In this document: in pieces, positions 1 to 15,404 of the stretch
Numbering within the stretch: the stretch's first letter is position 1
Layout of the letters: every line of letters begins with the position of its first letter
NCBI RefSeq assembly: GCF_052076145.1
Contig: NZ_CP197246.1
Coordinates: 4,526,001-4,590,000, forward strand
Source: Kitasatospora sp052076145
GTDB lineage: Bacteria; Actinomycetota; Actinomycetes; Streptomycetales; Streptomycetaceae
DNA: 64,000 nt
Direction of reading: 5' to 3'
The notes under the pieces: model-generated
What the model was told of the DNA's origin: nothing
Database searches by the model: none
The model's input: only the letters and a program-made list of their open reading frames with translations
Position numbers and translations under genes: made by a program

Positions 1-127
1 CCTGAAGGAGGCCAAGGACCTCGTTGACACCGCTGGTGCCAAGGTTCTGGAGAAGGTTGCCAAGGACGTTGCCGAGAAGGCCAAGGCCACGCTCGAGGCC
101 GCTGGCGCCAAGGTCACCGTCAAGTGA
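1..127 (+). CDS. rplL: Ribosomal protein bL12 (L7/L12), C-terminal end only
   Basis: The reading frame from base 2 to the TGA at 125-127 encodes the last 41 residues of L7/L12. They contain the lysine- and alanine-rich helices typical of the globular C-terminal domain, ending in AKVTVK. L7/L12 forms the ribosomal stalk that recruits translational GTPases. The start lies outside the window. Its position just ahead of rpoB is the conserved rplJ-rplL-rpoB-rpoC order. The identification rests on the C-terminal sequence and this context. Confidence 0.93.
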   Translation, partial: LKEAKDLVDTAGAKVLEKVAKDVAEKAKATLEAAGAKVTVK

Positions 128-154
128 CTTGCTGCCCCCTCTGAGGGGGCGCTG

Positions 155-197
155 GGCCGGGCCGATCACCCCTGCGGGTGGTCGGCCCGGCCTTTTT
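155..197 (+). terminator. Intrinsic terminator after rplL
   Basis: A 17-bp stem (155-171 pairing with 176-192, one G-U pair) with a 4-nt loop is followed by five T residues (193-197). A second small hairpin (134-140 with 144-150) sits just upstream. This probably ends or attenuates transcription from the rplJL genes, so rpoBC relies largely on its own promoter. Confidence 0.88.
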
Positions 198-636
198 GCG
201 TACCCGGACGAGGGGTGCGGGGGCCGGACTTCGTCAGTCTGGCCGATTGTGCACTCGGCCACTGTCGGTGCTGCCGGGTATGGTGATCGCTGTTGCCGGA
301 AGGCCTCCCACCATGGGTTCTGTAACGCCCGGGGGGCCTGCGGCGATAGGCAGTGCGAGGTCCACGCTCCGGCGAGGGCCTTGACGAACGGCACGGGGCG
401 CGCGATTCTCAAGGCGCGCCCCACAGCGGACTGCACTGCCGACCGAGGCGGCCCTGGATGCATATTCAGCGGCCCCGGTGGGAAGTGACACCACGTGAGG
501 TACGGCGGCCCGGGGCTCCCCGGGTCGATGGTTGTGCGAAGGCAGGGACCACCCCTGCGGAGCGGCTCTTGACAAGGGGCCGGGCCGCCCGGGTGGCTAC
601 CGGAGGGAGTGTCCGATTCGGTCTCCGAATCAGGAC
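198..636. other. rplL-rpoB intergenic region, no gene seen
   Basis: No open frame here has convincing protein features. The only local structure I see is a short inverted repeat at 241-260 (GGCCGA ... TCGGCC) and a perfect 7-bp inverted repeat at 615-631 just upstream of the rpoB promoter. A TTGACA at 569-574 lacks a well-spaced -10 element. Confidence 0.6.
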
Positions 637-665
637 TGGACAGCAGTGTGCCTTTTGGCTACACT
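637..665 (+). promoter_or_regulatory. Probable rpoB promoter
   Basis: TGGACA (637-642) and TACACT (660-665) are separated by 17 bp, a good match to the principal sigma factor (HrdB) consensus. Transcription would start near 672, giving a leader of about 200 nt before rpoB. A perfect inverted repeat GATTCGG-N3-CCGAATC (615-631) ends five bases before the -35 box and could be a protein-binding site. Confidence 0.7.
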
Positions 666-873
666 GTCCCTTTGCGCTGCCTGTTAGCTGCTCCGTGACT
701 CGTCGCCCGGAGTCTGCGTTGCCCTGACGGGGTCTGGCACCACCTCCGCGAAGCGGCTCTGACCTGGGAGATCATCCCGGCTGAGACCCACCGAGCAGAG
801 GGTGGCACCGAACCCGACAAGAGCCGGCCGGTATGCGCGCAGTGAGCTCCGAGCCCTCGGAAGGACCCCCCTC

Positions 874-4344
<3,471 letters not shown>

Positions 4345-4352
4345 CGGAGGTT

Positions 4353-4382
4353 GGGCCGGCTGCCCCAAGGTGCAGCCGGCCC
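4353..4382 (+). other. Hairpin in the rpoB-rpoC spacer
   Basis: A perfect 11-bp stem (4353-4363 with 4372-4382) and an 8-nt loop follow the rpoB stop by 8 nt. No T-run follows, so it looks more like an mRNA processing or stability element, or a pause site, than a terminator. Confidence 0.55.
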
Positions 4383-4445
4383 GCCCCCAGGCCCCCTCAG
4401 ACCAGATGAACACCTTTCGACTTACGAAAGAGGGCTTGACGACCA

Positions 4446-8336
<3,891 letters not shown>

Positions 8337-8349
8337 GTCCCCGCCTGAT

Positions 8350-8389
8350 CCGCAGGGCGGTCACCCCACACGGGGTGGCCGCCCTGCGG
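8350..8389 (+). terminator. Hairpin terminator after rpoC
   Basis: An 18-bp stem (8350-8367 with 8372-8389, one G-U pair) and a 4-nt loop begin 13 nt after the rpoC stop. It lacks a clear T-run, as many high-GC actinomycete terminators do. It most likely ends the rpoBC transcript before the tRNA gene. Confidence 0.75.
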
Positions 8390-8456
8390 CGTTCCGGCGC
8401 GGTGATGGAACCCATTAGGTCCTGCGGCGGATGTCGCGTAGTGTCAGGTCTACCGA

Positions 8457-8530
8457 CGCGGGGTGGAGCAGCTCGGTAGCTCGCTGGGCTCATAACCCAG
8501 AGGTCGCAGGTTCAAATCCTGTCCCCGCTA
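8457..8530 (+). tRNA. Initiator tRNA-fMet (CAT anticodon)
   Basis: A complete cloverleaf is visible: acceptor CGCGGGG pairing with CCCCGC, a D-arm, anticodon stem-loop CTGGG-CTCATAA-CCCAG, and a T-arm with GGTTCAAATCC. Two initiator hallmarks are present: position 1 (C) does not pair with position 72 (T), and three consecutive G-C pairs adjoin the anticodon loop. CCA is not encoded. A possible promoter (TTAGGT at 8415-8420, TAGTGT at 8439-8444) precedes it. A terminator follows, so it is probably a single-gene transcript. Confidence 0.95.
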
Positions 8531-8541
8531 CTCAGGTAGCA

Positions 8542-8578
8542 CAGAAGGCCCGGCAGACATCGTCTACCGGGCCTTCTG
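8542..8578 (+). terminator. Terminator after tRNA-fMet
   Basis: A 12-bp outer stem (8542-8553 with 8567-8578) continues, past one mismatch, into a 4-bp inner stem (8555-8558 with 8562-8565). It starts 11 nt after the tRNA. Confidence 0.75.
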
Positions 8579-8716
8579 CATGTGTGGGCACTGCTCTCCC
8601 CCTTGCGGGGGAGCCGGGGAGACCGCTCGGGAGGGGGAGTCGGGAGGAGGGGGTCGGCGGGCAGGATCTGTGGTGTCGGTCCGGGGAGTACCGGACGCCG
8701 CACGAGGGGGACGACC

Positions 8717-9418
8717 ATGAACCGCCAGCTGAACCGGGTGCTCGGTGCCACTGCCATCACCGCCGCCGTGATGTTCGGGATGTCCGGCTGCTTCGGCAGT
8801 TTCGGCAGTTTCGACCAGCAGACCGAGGACGTCAGCTACGGCGTCGGGGAGACGGTGAAGACGCTGGTGGTGCACAGCGACACCGGTGACATCAGAGTGA
8901 CGGGCGGGGGCACGGCGGTGCAGGTCACCGAGCACCGCTCGTACCAGGACCAGCGGCCGGAGGCCACCCACGCCACCGCCGCCGACGGCACGCTGACGCT
9001 CGGCTACCGCTGCCCGGACCACAGCTGCTCGATCGGGTACGACGTGCAGGTCCCGGCCGGGACGGTCGTCCGGGTGGTCACGGACACCGGCTCGGTGCAG
9101 CTCAAGGGGCTGGCCGCCGAGGTGAGCGCGAAGACCGGCACGGGCTCGGTCAGGGCGACGGGGCTGGCCTCGTCGACGGCGCAGCTGACGGCCGAGACGG
9201 GATCGGTCGAGGCGACCTTCACCGGTGACCCGAGCGACGTGCGCGCGGGCTCGCAGACCGGCGACGTCCGGCTGCACGTGCAGGGCGCGGCCGCGTACGA
9301 GGTGCACGCGAAGGCGCAGACCGGCAACGTGAACGTGGGGGTCCGTCAGCAGGCGGGCGCCGGACGGAGCATCACCGCGACGACGGAGACCGGTGATGTC
9401 ACCGTCGACGGCGCCTGA
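8717..9418 (+). CDS. DUF4097-like lipoprotein, possible sensor partner
   Basis: Predicted 233-residue exported lipoprotein. The N-terminus is a signal peptide ending in the lipobox MSGC (22-25), so C25 would be lipidated. The rest is a repetitive beta-rich domain with recurring TGxVxV-like turns (TDTGSVQL, TGTGSVRA, TETGSVEA, SQTGDVRL, AQTGNVNV, TETGDVTV). This pattern is typical of the DUF4097 beta-helix or adhesin-like family. ATG 8717 is chosen because GAGGGGGACG sits just upstream and it gives a proper signal peptide; longer frames do not. Its 3' end overlaps the following histidine kinase gene, which suggests one operon. The function is unknown; an envelope sensor or structural role is inference. 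Confidence 0.8.
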   Translation: MNRQLNRVLGATAITAAVMFGMSGCFGSFGSFDQQTEDVSYGVGETVKTLVVHSDTGDIRVTGGGTAVQVTEHRSYQDQRPEATHATAADGTLTLGYRCPDHSCSIGYDVQVPAGTVVRVVTDTGSVQLKGLAAEVSAKTGTGSVRATGLASSTAQLTAETGSVEATFTGDPSDVRAGSQTGDVRLHVQGAAAYEVHAKAQTGNVNVGVRQQAGAGRSITATTETGDVTVDGA

Positions 9419-10682
9419 GACGCTGCCCGCACCGGGCGTACGGCAGGATCTCCTCCCGGGGGCGGGCATGCCGCGCGGCCCGGGAGGGATGGACGTGGAA
9501 CGGGTGGCGCGGTGGCAGCGGGAGATCGCGGGGCGGGGGAGGGCCGGGCTGGGCCGGGTGAACCCCTACCTGGCGGACAGCCTGCTCGCGGTGTTCTCGG
9601 CGGCGGTCTCGGTCTGGGGCGTCTACCACGACGACCAGCCGGGCTGGCCGCTCTGGGTCTACCTGCTCGCCGTGAGCACGGCCCTCCCGCTGCCCTGGCG
9701 GCGCCGCCGCCCCGGAACGGTGATGCTGCTCTGCTCGCTGTCGGCGGCCGTGCTCTCCGTCGTGGCGCACTCGGCGCAGCCGCAGGTCGAGGTGTACATG
9801 GTGCTCTGCATCTACACCCTCGCCGACCGGGGCCGGGACTGGCAGCGCTGGTCGATGCTGGTCTTCCTGGTGCTGGCGAACGTCCTGGGCACGTACTCGA
9901 TCAACGGCATGCTCTTCAGCGTGATGATGTCCGTCGGCAGCTTCGTCTTCGGCTCACTGGTACGGCAGAGCCGGCGCCTGGCAGCGCTGGAGCGGGAGCG
10001 GGCCCACGACCTGGGCCTGCGGGCGGCCAGTGAGGCGGCCCGCGCGGTCGCCGAGGAGCGGAGCAGGATCGCCCGGGAGATGCACGACATCCTGGCGCAC
10101 GCCGTCTCGCTGATGGTCATCCAGGCGGAGGCCGGGCCGGTGGTGGTGCGCAGCGACCCGGAGCGGGCGATCCGCGCCTTCGACACCATCGCGGACTCGG
10201 GGCGGGACGCGATGGTGCAGCTGCGCCGGGTGCTCGGGGTGCTGAAGGAGGACGGCGCGGGCCCGGTGCTGGCGCCGCAGCCGAAGCTGGCGGAGCTGGC
10301 GGCCGTGGTCGAGCGGGTGCGCGGAGCGGGCATCGCGGTGCGGCTGGAGCTGCCCGGCCCGGCGCTGCCGGGGCAGCGTACGATGCCACCGGACGTGGAG
10401 ACGGCGGCGTACCGGATCGTGCAGGAGGCGCTCACCAACACGGTGAAGCACTCGGGCGCAGGTCGGGCGGTGGTGCGGCTCGCTCTCACGGGGGATGCGC
10501 TGGAGGTCGCGGTGTCGGACGACGGGCGCGGCTCGGACGTGGTGCGGGCCGAAGGCTGGTCCGGCGGGCGCGGCCTGGTCGGCATCCGGGAGCGGGCGGC
10601 CGCCTGCGGAGGCCGGGCCTGGGCGGGCCCGCGCGAGGACGGCGTGGGCTTCCTGGTGAGTGCCCGGCTGCCGTTGGGGTGA
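9396..10682 (+). CDS. Two-component sensor histidine kinase, LuxR-associated type
   Basis: Membrane sensor kinase of the HisKA_3 (NarL-linked) class, about 428 residues. Several hydrophobic segments span roughly residues 35-170. The dimerisation and phosphoacceptor segment follows, with the motif REMHDILAHAVS and predicted phosphorylated H230. The C-terminal ATPase domain has an N box (EALTNTVKHS), a G1 box (VSDDGRG) and a G2 box (GRGLVGIRERA). ATG 9396 has GGAG 7 nt upstream and overlaps the lipoprotein gene by 23 nt. ATG 9468 and ATG 9489 are alternative starts. It overlaps the response regulator gene by 4 nt (GTGA), so kinase and regulator are translationally coupled. The signal is unknown. 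Confidence 0.92.
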   Translation: MSPSTAPETLPAPGVRQDLLPGAGMPRGPGGMDVERVARWQREIAGRGRAGLGRVNPYLADSLLAVFSAAVSVWGVYHDDQPGWPLWVYLLAVSTALPLPWRRRRPGTVMLLCSLSAAVLSVVAHSAQPQVEVYMVLCIYTLADRGRDWQRWSMLVFLVLANVLGTYSINGMLFSVMMSVGSFVFGSLVRQSRRLAALERERAHDLGLRAASEAARAVAEERSRIAREMHDILAHAVSLMVIQAEAGPVVVRSDPERAIRAFDTIADSGRDAMVQLRRVLGVLKEDGAGPVLAPQPKLAELAAVVERVRGAGIAVRLELPGPALPGQRTMPPDVETAAYRIVQEALTNTVKHSGAGRAVVRLALTGDALEVAVSDDGRGSDVVRAEGWSGGRGLVGIRERAAACGGRAWAGPREDGVGFLVSARLPLG

Positions 10683-11389
10683 CGGGATTCTTCGGAGAGC
10701 GGGGGCGGCGGGTGCCGATTCGGGTGGTGGTCGCGGACGACCAGGAGCTGGTGCGGGCCGGGTTCGGCATGATCCTGGAGGCGCAGCCGGACATCGAGGT
10801 GGTCGCCGAGGCGGCGGACGGCGAGCAGGCCCTCGCGGCGGTGGCCGAGCACCGGCCGGACGTGCTGCTGCTGGACGTCCGGATGCCGGTGATGGACGGG
10901 CTGGAGGCGGCCCGGCAGGTCTGTGCGGCGTACCCCGACACGAAGGTGATCATGCTGACCACCTTCGACATCGACGACTACGTCTACGACGCGCTGTACG
11001 CGGGGGCCAGCGGCTTCCTGCTCAAGGACGTCCGCCGGGACGACCTGGTGCACGGCGTCCGGATGGTCGCCTCCGGCGAGGCGCTGCTGGCGCCCTCGGT
11101 GACGCGCCGTCTGATCAGCGAGTTCGCGGCCCGGCGCCCGAACGGGCCGTCGGCCGCGATGCGGGCGCCCTCCCGGCTGTTGGAGCAGCTGACCGTCCGC
11201 GAGCAGGAGACCCTGCGGCTGCTCGCCCGGGGCCTGTCGAACGCGGAGATCGCGGCCGAGCTGACGGTCAGTGAGCACACCGTGAAGACGCACGTCAGCA
11301 ACGTGCTGAGCAAGCTCCACCTGCGGGACAGGGTGCACGCGGTGGTCTTCGCGTACGAGGCCGGGGCGGTCGTCGCGGGGGAGCAGTGA
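10679..11389 (+). CDS. NarL/LuxR-family response regulator
   Basis: DNA-binding partner of the upstream kinase, 236 residues. The receiver domain has acidic residues D20 and D21, the phosphoacceptor D66 in LLLDVRMP, the switch threonines in MLTTF and the conserved lysine in FLLKDV. The C-terminal LuxR helix-turn-helix runs from LTVREQETLRLLARG through SEHTVKTHVSNVLSKL. The start at GTG 10679 overlaps the kinase stop. GTG 10712 (MPIRVVVADDQ) is an equally plausible start and would remove 11 atypical residues. Targets cannot be read from the sequence; the upstream lipoprotein operon is an obvious candidate by inference. Confidence 0.93.
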   Translation: MTGFFGERGRRVPIRVVVADDQELVRAGFGMILEAQPDIEVVAEAADGEQALAAVAEHRPDVLLLDVRMPVMDGLEAARQVCAAYPDTKVIMLTTFDIDDYVYDALYAGASGFLLKDVRRDDLVHGVRMVASGEALLAPSVTRRLISEFAARRPNGPSAAMRAPSRLLEQLTVREQETLRLLARGLSNAEIAAELTVSEHTVKTHVSNVLSKLHLRDRVHAVVFAYEAGAVVAGEQ

Positions 11390-11501
11390 CGGGGTGGCGG
11401 CGAGGACGCTTCACTGTCAGTGCGGGTCGATAGTTTGAGCGGGTCGACGGGTGCTGAACGGTGAGCGCCCGATGTCGCCCTATGCCCGGGAGGGGCCCGC
11501 G

Positions 11502-12947
11502 ATGTCTGCTGACCAGATCACCTACCTCGAGCTTTCCGAGGACCAGGGCAGCGCCCACAAGTTCTACGAAGTGCGGCTCACCGGGCTGGAGTTGACCGTC
11601 ACGTACGGCAGGATCGGCGAGGCCGGGCAGGCGAAGGCGACGACCTACCCGTCGGCGGAGAAGGCCGCCGCCGCGGCGGCGAAGAAGGTCGGCGAGAAGG
11701 TCCGCAAGGGGTACGCACCGGCCCGGCGCGGGGTGCGGCAGCGCCGGGCGGTGACGCGCCGGGAGATCGTCAGCACCCGTTCGACGGCCCGTCAGGCGCC
11801 GGTGCTGTGGCGGTTCCGGTCGGGGGCGGCGGCCTTCGGGATCTTCGTGGGGGAGGAGCACGCCTGGGTCGGCAACGAGGCCGGTGACGTCTTCACGCTC
11901 ACCCACGACGGTGAGGTCACCGGCCGGTTCGGGCTGCCGGACGGCGTCAAGTGCATCGTCGCCGACGACTGCTGGATCTACGCCGGGTGCGACGACGGCC
12001 GGGTGTACGACCTCGGCGGCAAGGTGCCCCGGGTGGCGTACGAGATCGCCGCCGACGTCGACATCTACTGGCTGGACATCCACGACGGTGTGCTCGGCGT
12101 CTCGGACGCCAAGGGCGGTATCACCACCGTCGACCACGAGGACGAGTTCCAGTGGCGCCGCTCCGGCTCCGGCAGCTCCGGCTGGATGGTGCGCTGCGAC
12201 GCGGACGGCGTCTACCACGGCCACTCCGGCGGTATCGCCCGGTACGGCGCGCGCAGTGGCGACGAGCTGTGGCACACCCGGACGGAGGGCGCGGTGCTCT
12301 TCGGCTGGCAGGAGCGCGAGGAGGTCTTCGCGGGGACGGCCAGGGGATGGGTGTACCGGCTGGCCAAGGCGGACGGCGCCGCGCTGGCCCGGTACCGCTG
12401 TGACGCCGCCGTCTTCTCCTGCGCGGCCTCGCCGGACGGCAAGTACGTCTTCGCGGGCGACAACTCCTCGTCCGTCTACTGCTTCGCCGCCGACGGCACC
12501 CGGCTGTGGAAGCTCGGCACCGGCTGCGGGTCGGCGTACAGCATGCAGTACCGGGACGGGCGGCTCTACCTCGTCACCACCGACGGCTCGCTGGCCTGCC
12601 TGGACGCGAGCGAGACGGCCGTCCGGGAGGCCGAGGGCGGCCGGCTGCCGCAGACCACCGACGTCAAGGCGGCGGGCTGGGAGCGGGTCGCACCCGGGGC
12701 CGCGTTGGAGACCGTCAGCGTGGCCGCCGCGCGGGCCGGGAGGCTCGGCGGCATCGAGGTGGAGTGCGTGCAGGAGGGCGGCCGGACGCGGATCCGGGTC
12801 GTCTCTTCCGGCTACGACGCGGGCTGGCACGTGCAGTTCCCCAAGGACATCCGGGTGCCCGGTGCCCGCTACCTCGTCGCCGAGCTGCACGCCTCGGAGC
12901 GCGGCGGCTTCTACCGGGCGCGGGGGGAGATCAAGCGCCTGCTGTGA
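11502..12947 (+). CDS. WGR-domain protein with PQQ-like beta-propeller
   Basis: Cytoplasmic protein of 481 residues with no signal peptide. Residues about 1-75 form a WGR domain (KFYEVRLTG, VTYGRIGEAGQ, YPSAEKAAAAAAK), a fold found next to poly(ADP-ribose) polymerases and in stand-alone bacterial proteins that bind nucleic acid ends. A basic linker (RRGVRQRRAVTRRE) follows. Residues about 105-395 show repeated blades such as GDVFTLTHDG, GRVYDLGGK and SVYCFAADGTRLWKL, as in PQQ-like propellers. A short C-terminal part is unassigned. ATG 11502 has GGGAGGGG 6 nt upstream, so the frame's earlier start at 11451 was rejected. It faces the convergent helicase-domain gene. No enzymatic residues are evident; the function is unknown. 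Confidence 0.82.
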   Translation: MSADQITYLELSEDQGSAHKFYEVRLTGLELTVTYGRIGEAGQAKATTYPSAEKAAAAAAKKVGEKVRKGYAPARRGVRQRRAVTRREIVSTRSTARQAPVLWRFRSGAAAFGIFVGEEHAWVGNEAGDVFTLTHDGEVTGRFGLPDGVKCIVADDCWIYAGCDDGRVYDLGGKVPRVAYEIAADVDIYWLDIHDGVLGVSDAKGGITTVDHEDEFQWRRSGSGSSGWMVRCDADGVYHGHSGGIARYGARSGDELWHTRTEGAVLFGWQEREEVFAGTARGWVYRLAKADGAALARYRCDAAVFSCAASPDGKYVFAGDNSSSVYCFAADGTRLWKLGTGCGSAYSMQYRDGRLYLVTTDGSLACLDASETAVREAEGGRLPQTTDVKAAGWERVAPGAALETVSVAAARAGRLGGIEVECVQEGGRTRIRVVSSGYDAGWHVQFPKDIRVPGARYLVAELHASERGGFYRARGEIKRLL

Positions 12948-12977
12948 ACCGGCTGCGGCTCGGCCGACTGTCTCGGC

Positions 12978-15332
12978 TCACTCGGCGTTGCCGAGTACCG
13001 CCTCGGCGAGGGCTGCCGCCGTGCGGGGGCCGCGGCCGTAGTGCTGGCGGGCCGCGTCGAGGGCGGGCATGGTGGCGGGGGCGCGCTGCTCGGGAGCGCG
13101 TTCGACCACGGTGGTGCCGGTCTCGGCCTCCAGGACGGGGGCGTAGCCGGCCCGCCGGAGGGCGGCGAGGGTGTCGGCGGGGGAGGCGGTGCTGATCAGC
13201 ACGGTGGGGGCGATCCGGCGCAGGCCCAGCTTGGTGAGGGCGCGGGCCTTGGAGAGCTCCAGGACGAGCGCCTCGTCGTCCGAGCGCAGGCAGCAGGAGG
13301 AGCGCACCACCCGGACCTGCCCGTGCGTGCGGGCGGTGTCCCTGACGAGGTACTCCAGGGTCTGCGGCAGCCCGCCCTGGGCGATCTCCGCGAGGCGCTC
13401 CAGCAGCTCGGCGGCGTCCGCCCCCGCGTCCAGCGCGCGGCGGACGGAGGCCGGGCCGATCCGCCAGACCACGGCATGGCCGTCCGACTCGCGATCAGCC
13501 AACGAGCCGATCAGGGTGGCGAGTTCGGGGGCCGGTGTGCCGGGGACAACGACGGTGAGGTCGGCCTGGAAGCGGGCGGTGGTCAGCGGCGCGGGCACCA
13601 GCTCGGCGAGGGCCGCCCGCAGCCCGGCGACGGCCTCGGCCAGCTCGGGGTGGCCGGTCAGCCTGGGCCCGGCGCCCGGCACGGCGGGGAAGTACCGCGC
13701 CGCGCCGGCTCGCAGGAGCGCCAGCACCGCCCGCCCGGCGGGCGTGAGCGCCCCCTCGGCGACGACCCCGAGCAGCTCAGCCTCGGCGAGCGTCGCGGTG
13801 AGGTACCCCATGTCGTGGTCCAGGGCCTGGAGCGTCGGCTCGTGCCACTCGACGGCGTCGGCCAGCTCCTCGACCTGTTCCTCGGTGAGGGCCGCCGCCG
13901 GGCCGATGCCCTGCCCGGCGGGCAGACCGGCCAGCACCGCCAGCACGGCGAGCCGCAGCGGCACGGCCTCGGCGTCCTGCGGGGTGACGAGGGCGACGGG
14001 CGGCTGCTCCGGGTCGGGCCAATGGCTGAACACCTCCGGGGTGACGGCCCAGGCAGCGAGCAGCGGCACCAGCCGGTCGGCGGGCGTCGCGGCCAGCCAG
14101 CGGTCGTAACGGGTGGTCGGCACCAGCTCCGTCCGGGTGGGGCCCTGGAGTGGGGCGAGCAGACCGGCGTTGGCCGCGAGGTCCACCCAGAGCCGGGTCT
14201 GCGGCTCGCTCGCGCCGACCGCCTTGGCCAGCGCCCGGGTGTCCCGGACGGCCAGCCCGCCCGCCTTGCGGACGGACGGCGGCGCAGCGGCCGTCGCGCG
14301 CAGCAGCAGCTCGACCCGGGTCGCGGCGATGGTGGCGGCGGCCTGCGCCTCACCCGCCGCCCGCGCGGTCAGCGGCCGTACGCCGACCGGCGGCGGCTCG
14401 GGCGTGAACGGCAGCGTGCCGTCCGGGTCGCGCAGCGCGGCGCCGACCTCCTGCGGCAGCTCCACCAGATCGAGGCCGATGGGGACGAGCAGGCCGCGCG
14501 CCGCCAGCCAGTCCGTGCCAGGATCGCCCGAACCGCCCTGGCGGAAGTGGAACTTGCTGTGCGCCCCGACGTAGTACGCGCCGGTGTCCGGCACGAAGCA
14601 GTGCGTCCGCAGCAGCGGCGGGCCCGGCACCAGCGCGGCCAGCAACTCGACGGCCTCCGGCGGTGCGTCCGCCACCATCCGCCGTACCGCGTCGGCGTCC
14701 GTCAGCCGCTCGACGACCGCCTCCTGTGTCTCCTCCCGCGTCCCCAGCTTCGGCAGCCCCAGCGTCCCGGCGACCAGCCGTACCTCGGCGGACTTGTACG
14801 CCGCCGACAGCAGCAGCGCCACCGGATGCCCCAACCCCTGCATCTCGGCGGCCTGTTGGTGCAGCACGGCAGGCACCGTCAGCAGCTCGCCGTGCGGTGG
14901 CAGCAGCAGCGCGCGCAGCTCCAACCGCTCCAGCACCAGCCCAGCCGCCGCGCCCAACTCGGCCAGCAGCACCGCCCGGGGCACTGCCCGCCCGGCCGGC
15001 TCGGGCGCCCGCACCGCGAGCTCCCCCTGCCGGTACGCGGCCCTCGCCCCGGCGAACCCCGCCGGGCCCGACCGCGCCGCCGCGAGCGGCAGTGGCCCGT
15101 GCAGCCGCTCCGCCAACTGCGCGACAGCGGTGAGTACTTGGAGCTCGGCGACATTCAGCGCAGCCATCCCGACGAGCACCGAACCCGAACTCAGCAACTG
15201 CTCGGCCAGCCGCGCCGGCCGCTCCAGCCCGGGGCCGCCGGAGTACGGCAGCCGCCGCTGCTCCAGCAGCTCCGTCAACTGTGCGGCGGTACGGGTCATC
15301 AGCCAGGCAGTCAGGGCATCCACGCTGTTCAC
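12978..15332 (-). CDS. Helicase-associated (XPB-type N-terminal) domain protein
   Basis: A 784-residue leucine/alanine-rich cytoplasmic protein resembling the actinomycete family annotated as helicase C-terminal or XPB/Rad25 N-terminal domain proteins. The beginning (DALTAWLMTRTAAQLTELLEQR) is characteristic. I see no Walker A or DEAD/DEAH motif, so it is not itself a helicase. The C-terminal third (DLTVVVPGTPAPELATLIG, LEYLVRDTARTHGQVRV) matches the helicase-associated domain as I know it. The start is GTG at 15332-15330 on the reverse strand, behind GGTGGACGG. The frame continues far upstream only as antisense noise. It is divergent from the sirtuin gene with 72 bp between them. A role with a DNA-repair helicase is inference. 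Confidence 0.82.
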   Translation of the reverse strand: MNSVDALTAWLMTRTAAQLTELLEQRRLPYSGGPGLERPARLAEQLLSSGSVLVGMAALNVAELQVLTAVAQLAERLHGPLPLAAARSGPAGFAGARAAYRQGELAVRAPEPAGRAVPRAVLLAELGAAAGLVLERLELRALLLPPHGELLTVPAVLHQQAAEMQGLGHPVALLLSAAYKSAEVRLVAGTLGLPKLGTREETQEAVVERLTDADAVRRMVADAPPEAVELLAALVPGPPLLRTHCFVPDTGAYYVGAHSKFHFRQGGSGDPGTDWLAARGLLVPIGLDLVELPQEVGAALRDPDGTLPFTPEPPPVGVRPLTARAAGEAQAAATIAATRVELLLRATAAAPPSVRKAGGLAVRDTRALAKAVGASEPQTRLWVDLAANAGLLAPLQGPTRTELVPTTRYDRWLAATPADRLVPLLAAWAVTPEVFSHWPDPEQPPVALVTPQDAEAVPLRLAVLAVLAGLPAGQGIGPAAALTEEQVEELADAVEWHEPTLQALDHDMGYLTATLAEAELLGVVAEGALTPAGRAVLALLRAGAARYFPAVPGAGPRLTGHPELAEAVAGLRAALAELVPAPLTTARFQADLTVVVPGTPAPELATLIGSLADRESDGHAVVWRIGPASVRRALDAGADAAELLERLAEIAQGGLPQTLEYLVRDTARTHGQVRVVRSSCCLRSDDEALVLELSKARALTKLGLRRIAPTVLISTASPADTLAALRRAGYAPVLEAETGTTVVERAPEQRAPATMPALDAARQHYGRGPRTAAALAEAVLGNAE

Positions 15333-15404
15333 CCGTCCACCGTAACCCGCCACGCGCGACAAACCGATCGCTTCCCCGCCGCCCGGCCCGTACCGTCGGC
15401 GAGC

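Noticed and set aside
569..574. TTGACA as the -35 box for rpoB
   Set aside because: No -10 element lies at an acceptable distance; the pair at 637-665 is far better.
802..873. The 24-residue N-terminal extension of rpoB from the start at 802
   Set aside because: A TTG at 874 with a well-placed ribosome-binding site gives the family-typical N-terminus.
4353..4382. rpoB-rpoC hairpin as a full terminator
   Set aside because: No T-run and rpoC has no visible promoter, so read-through is required.
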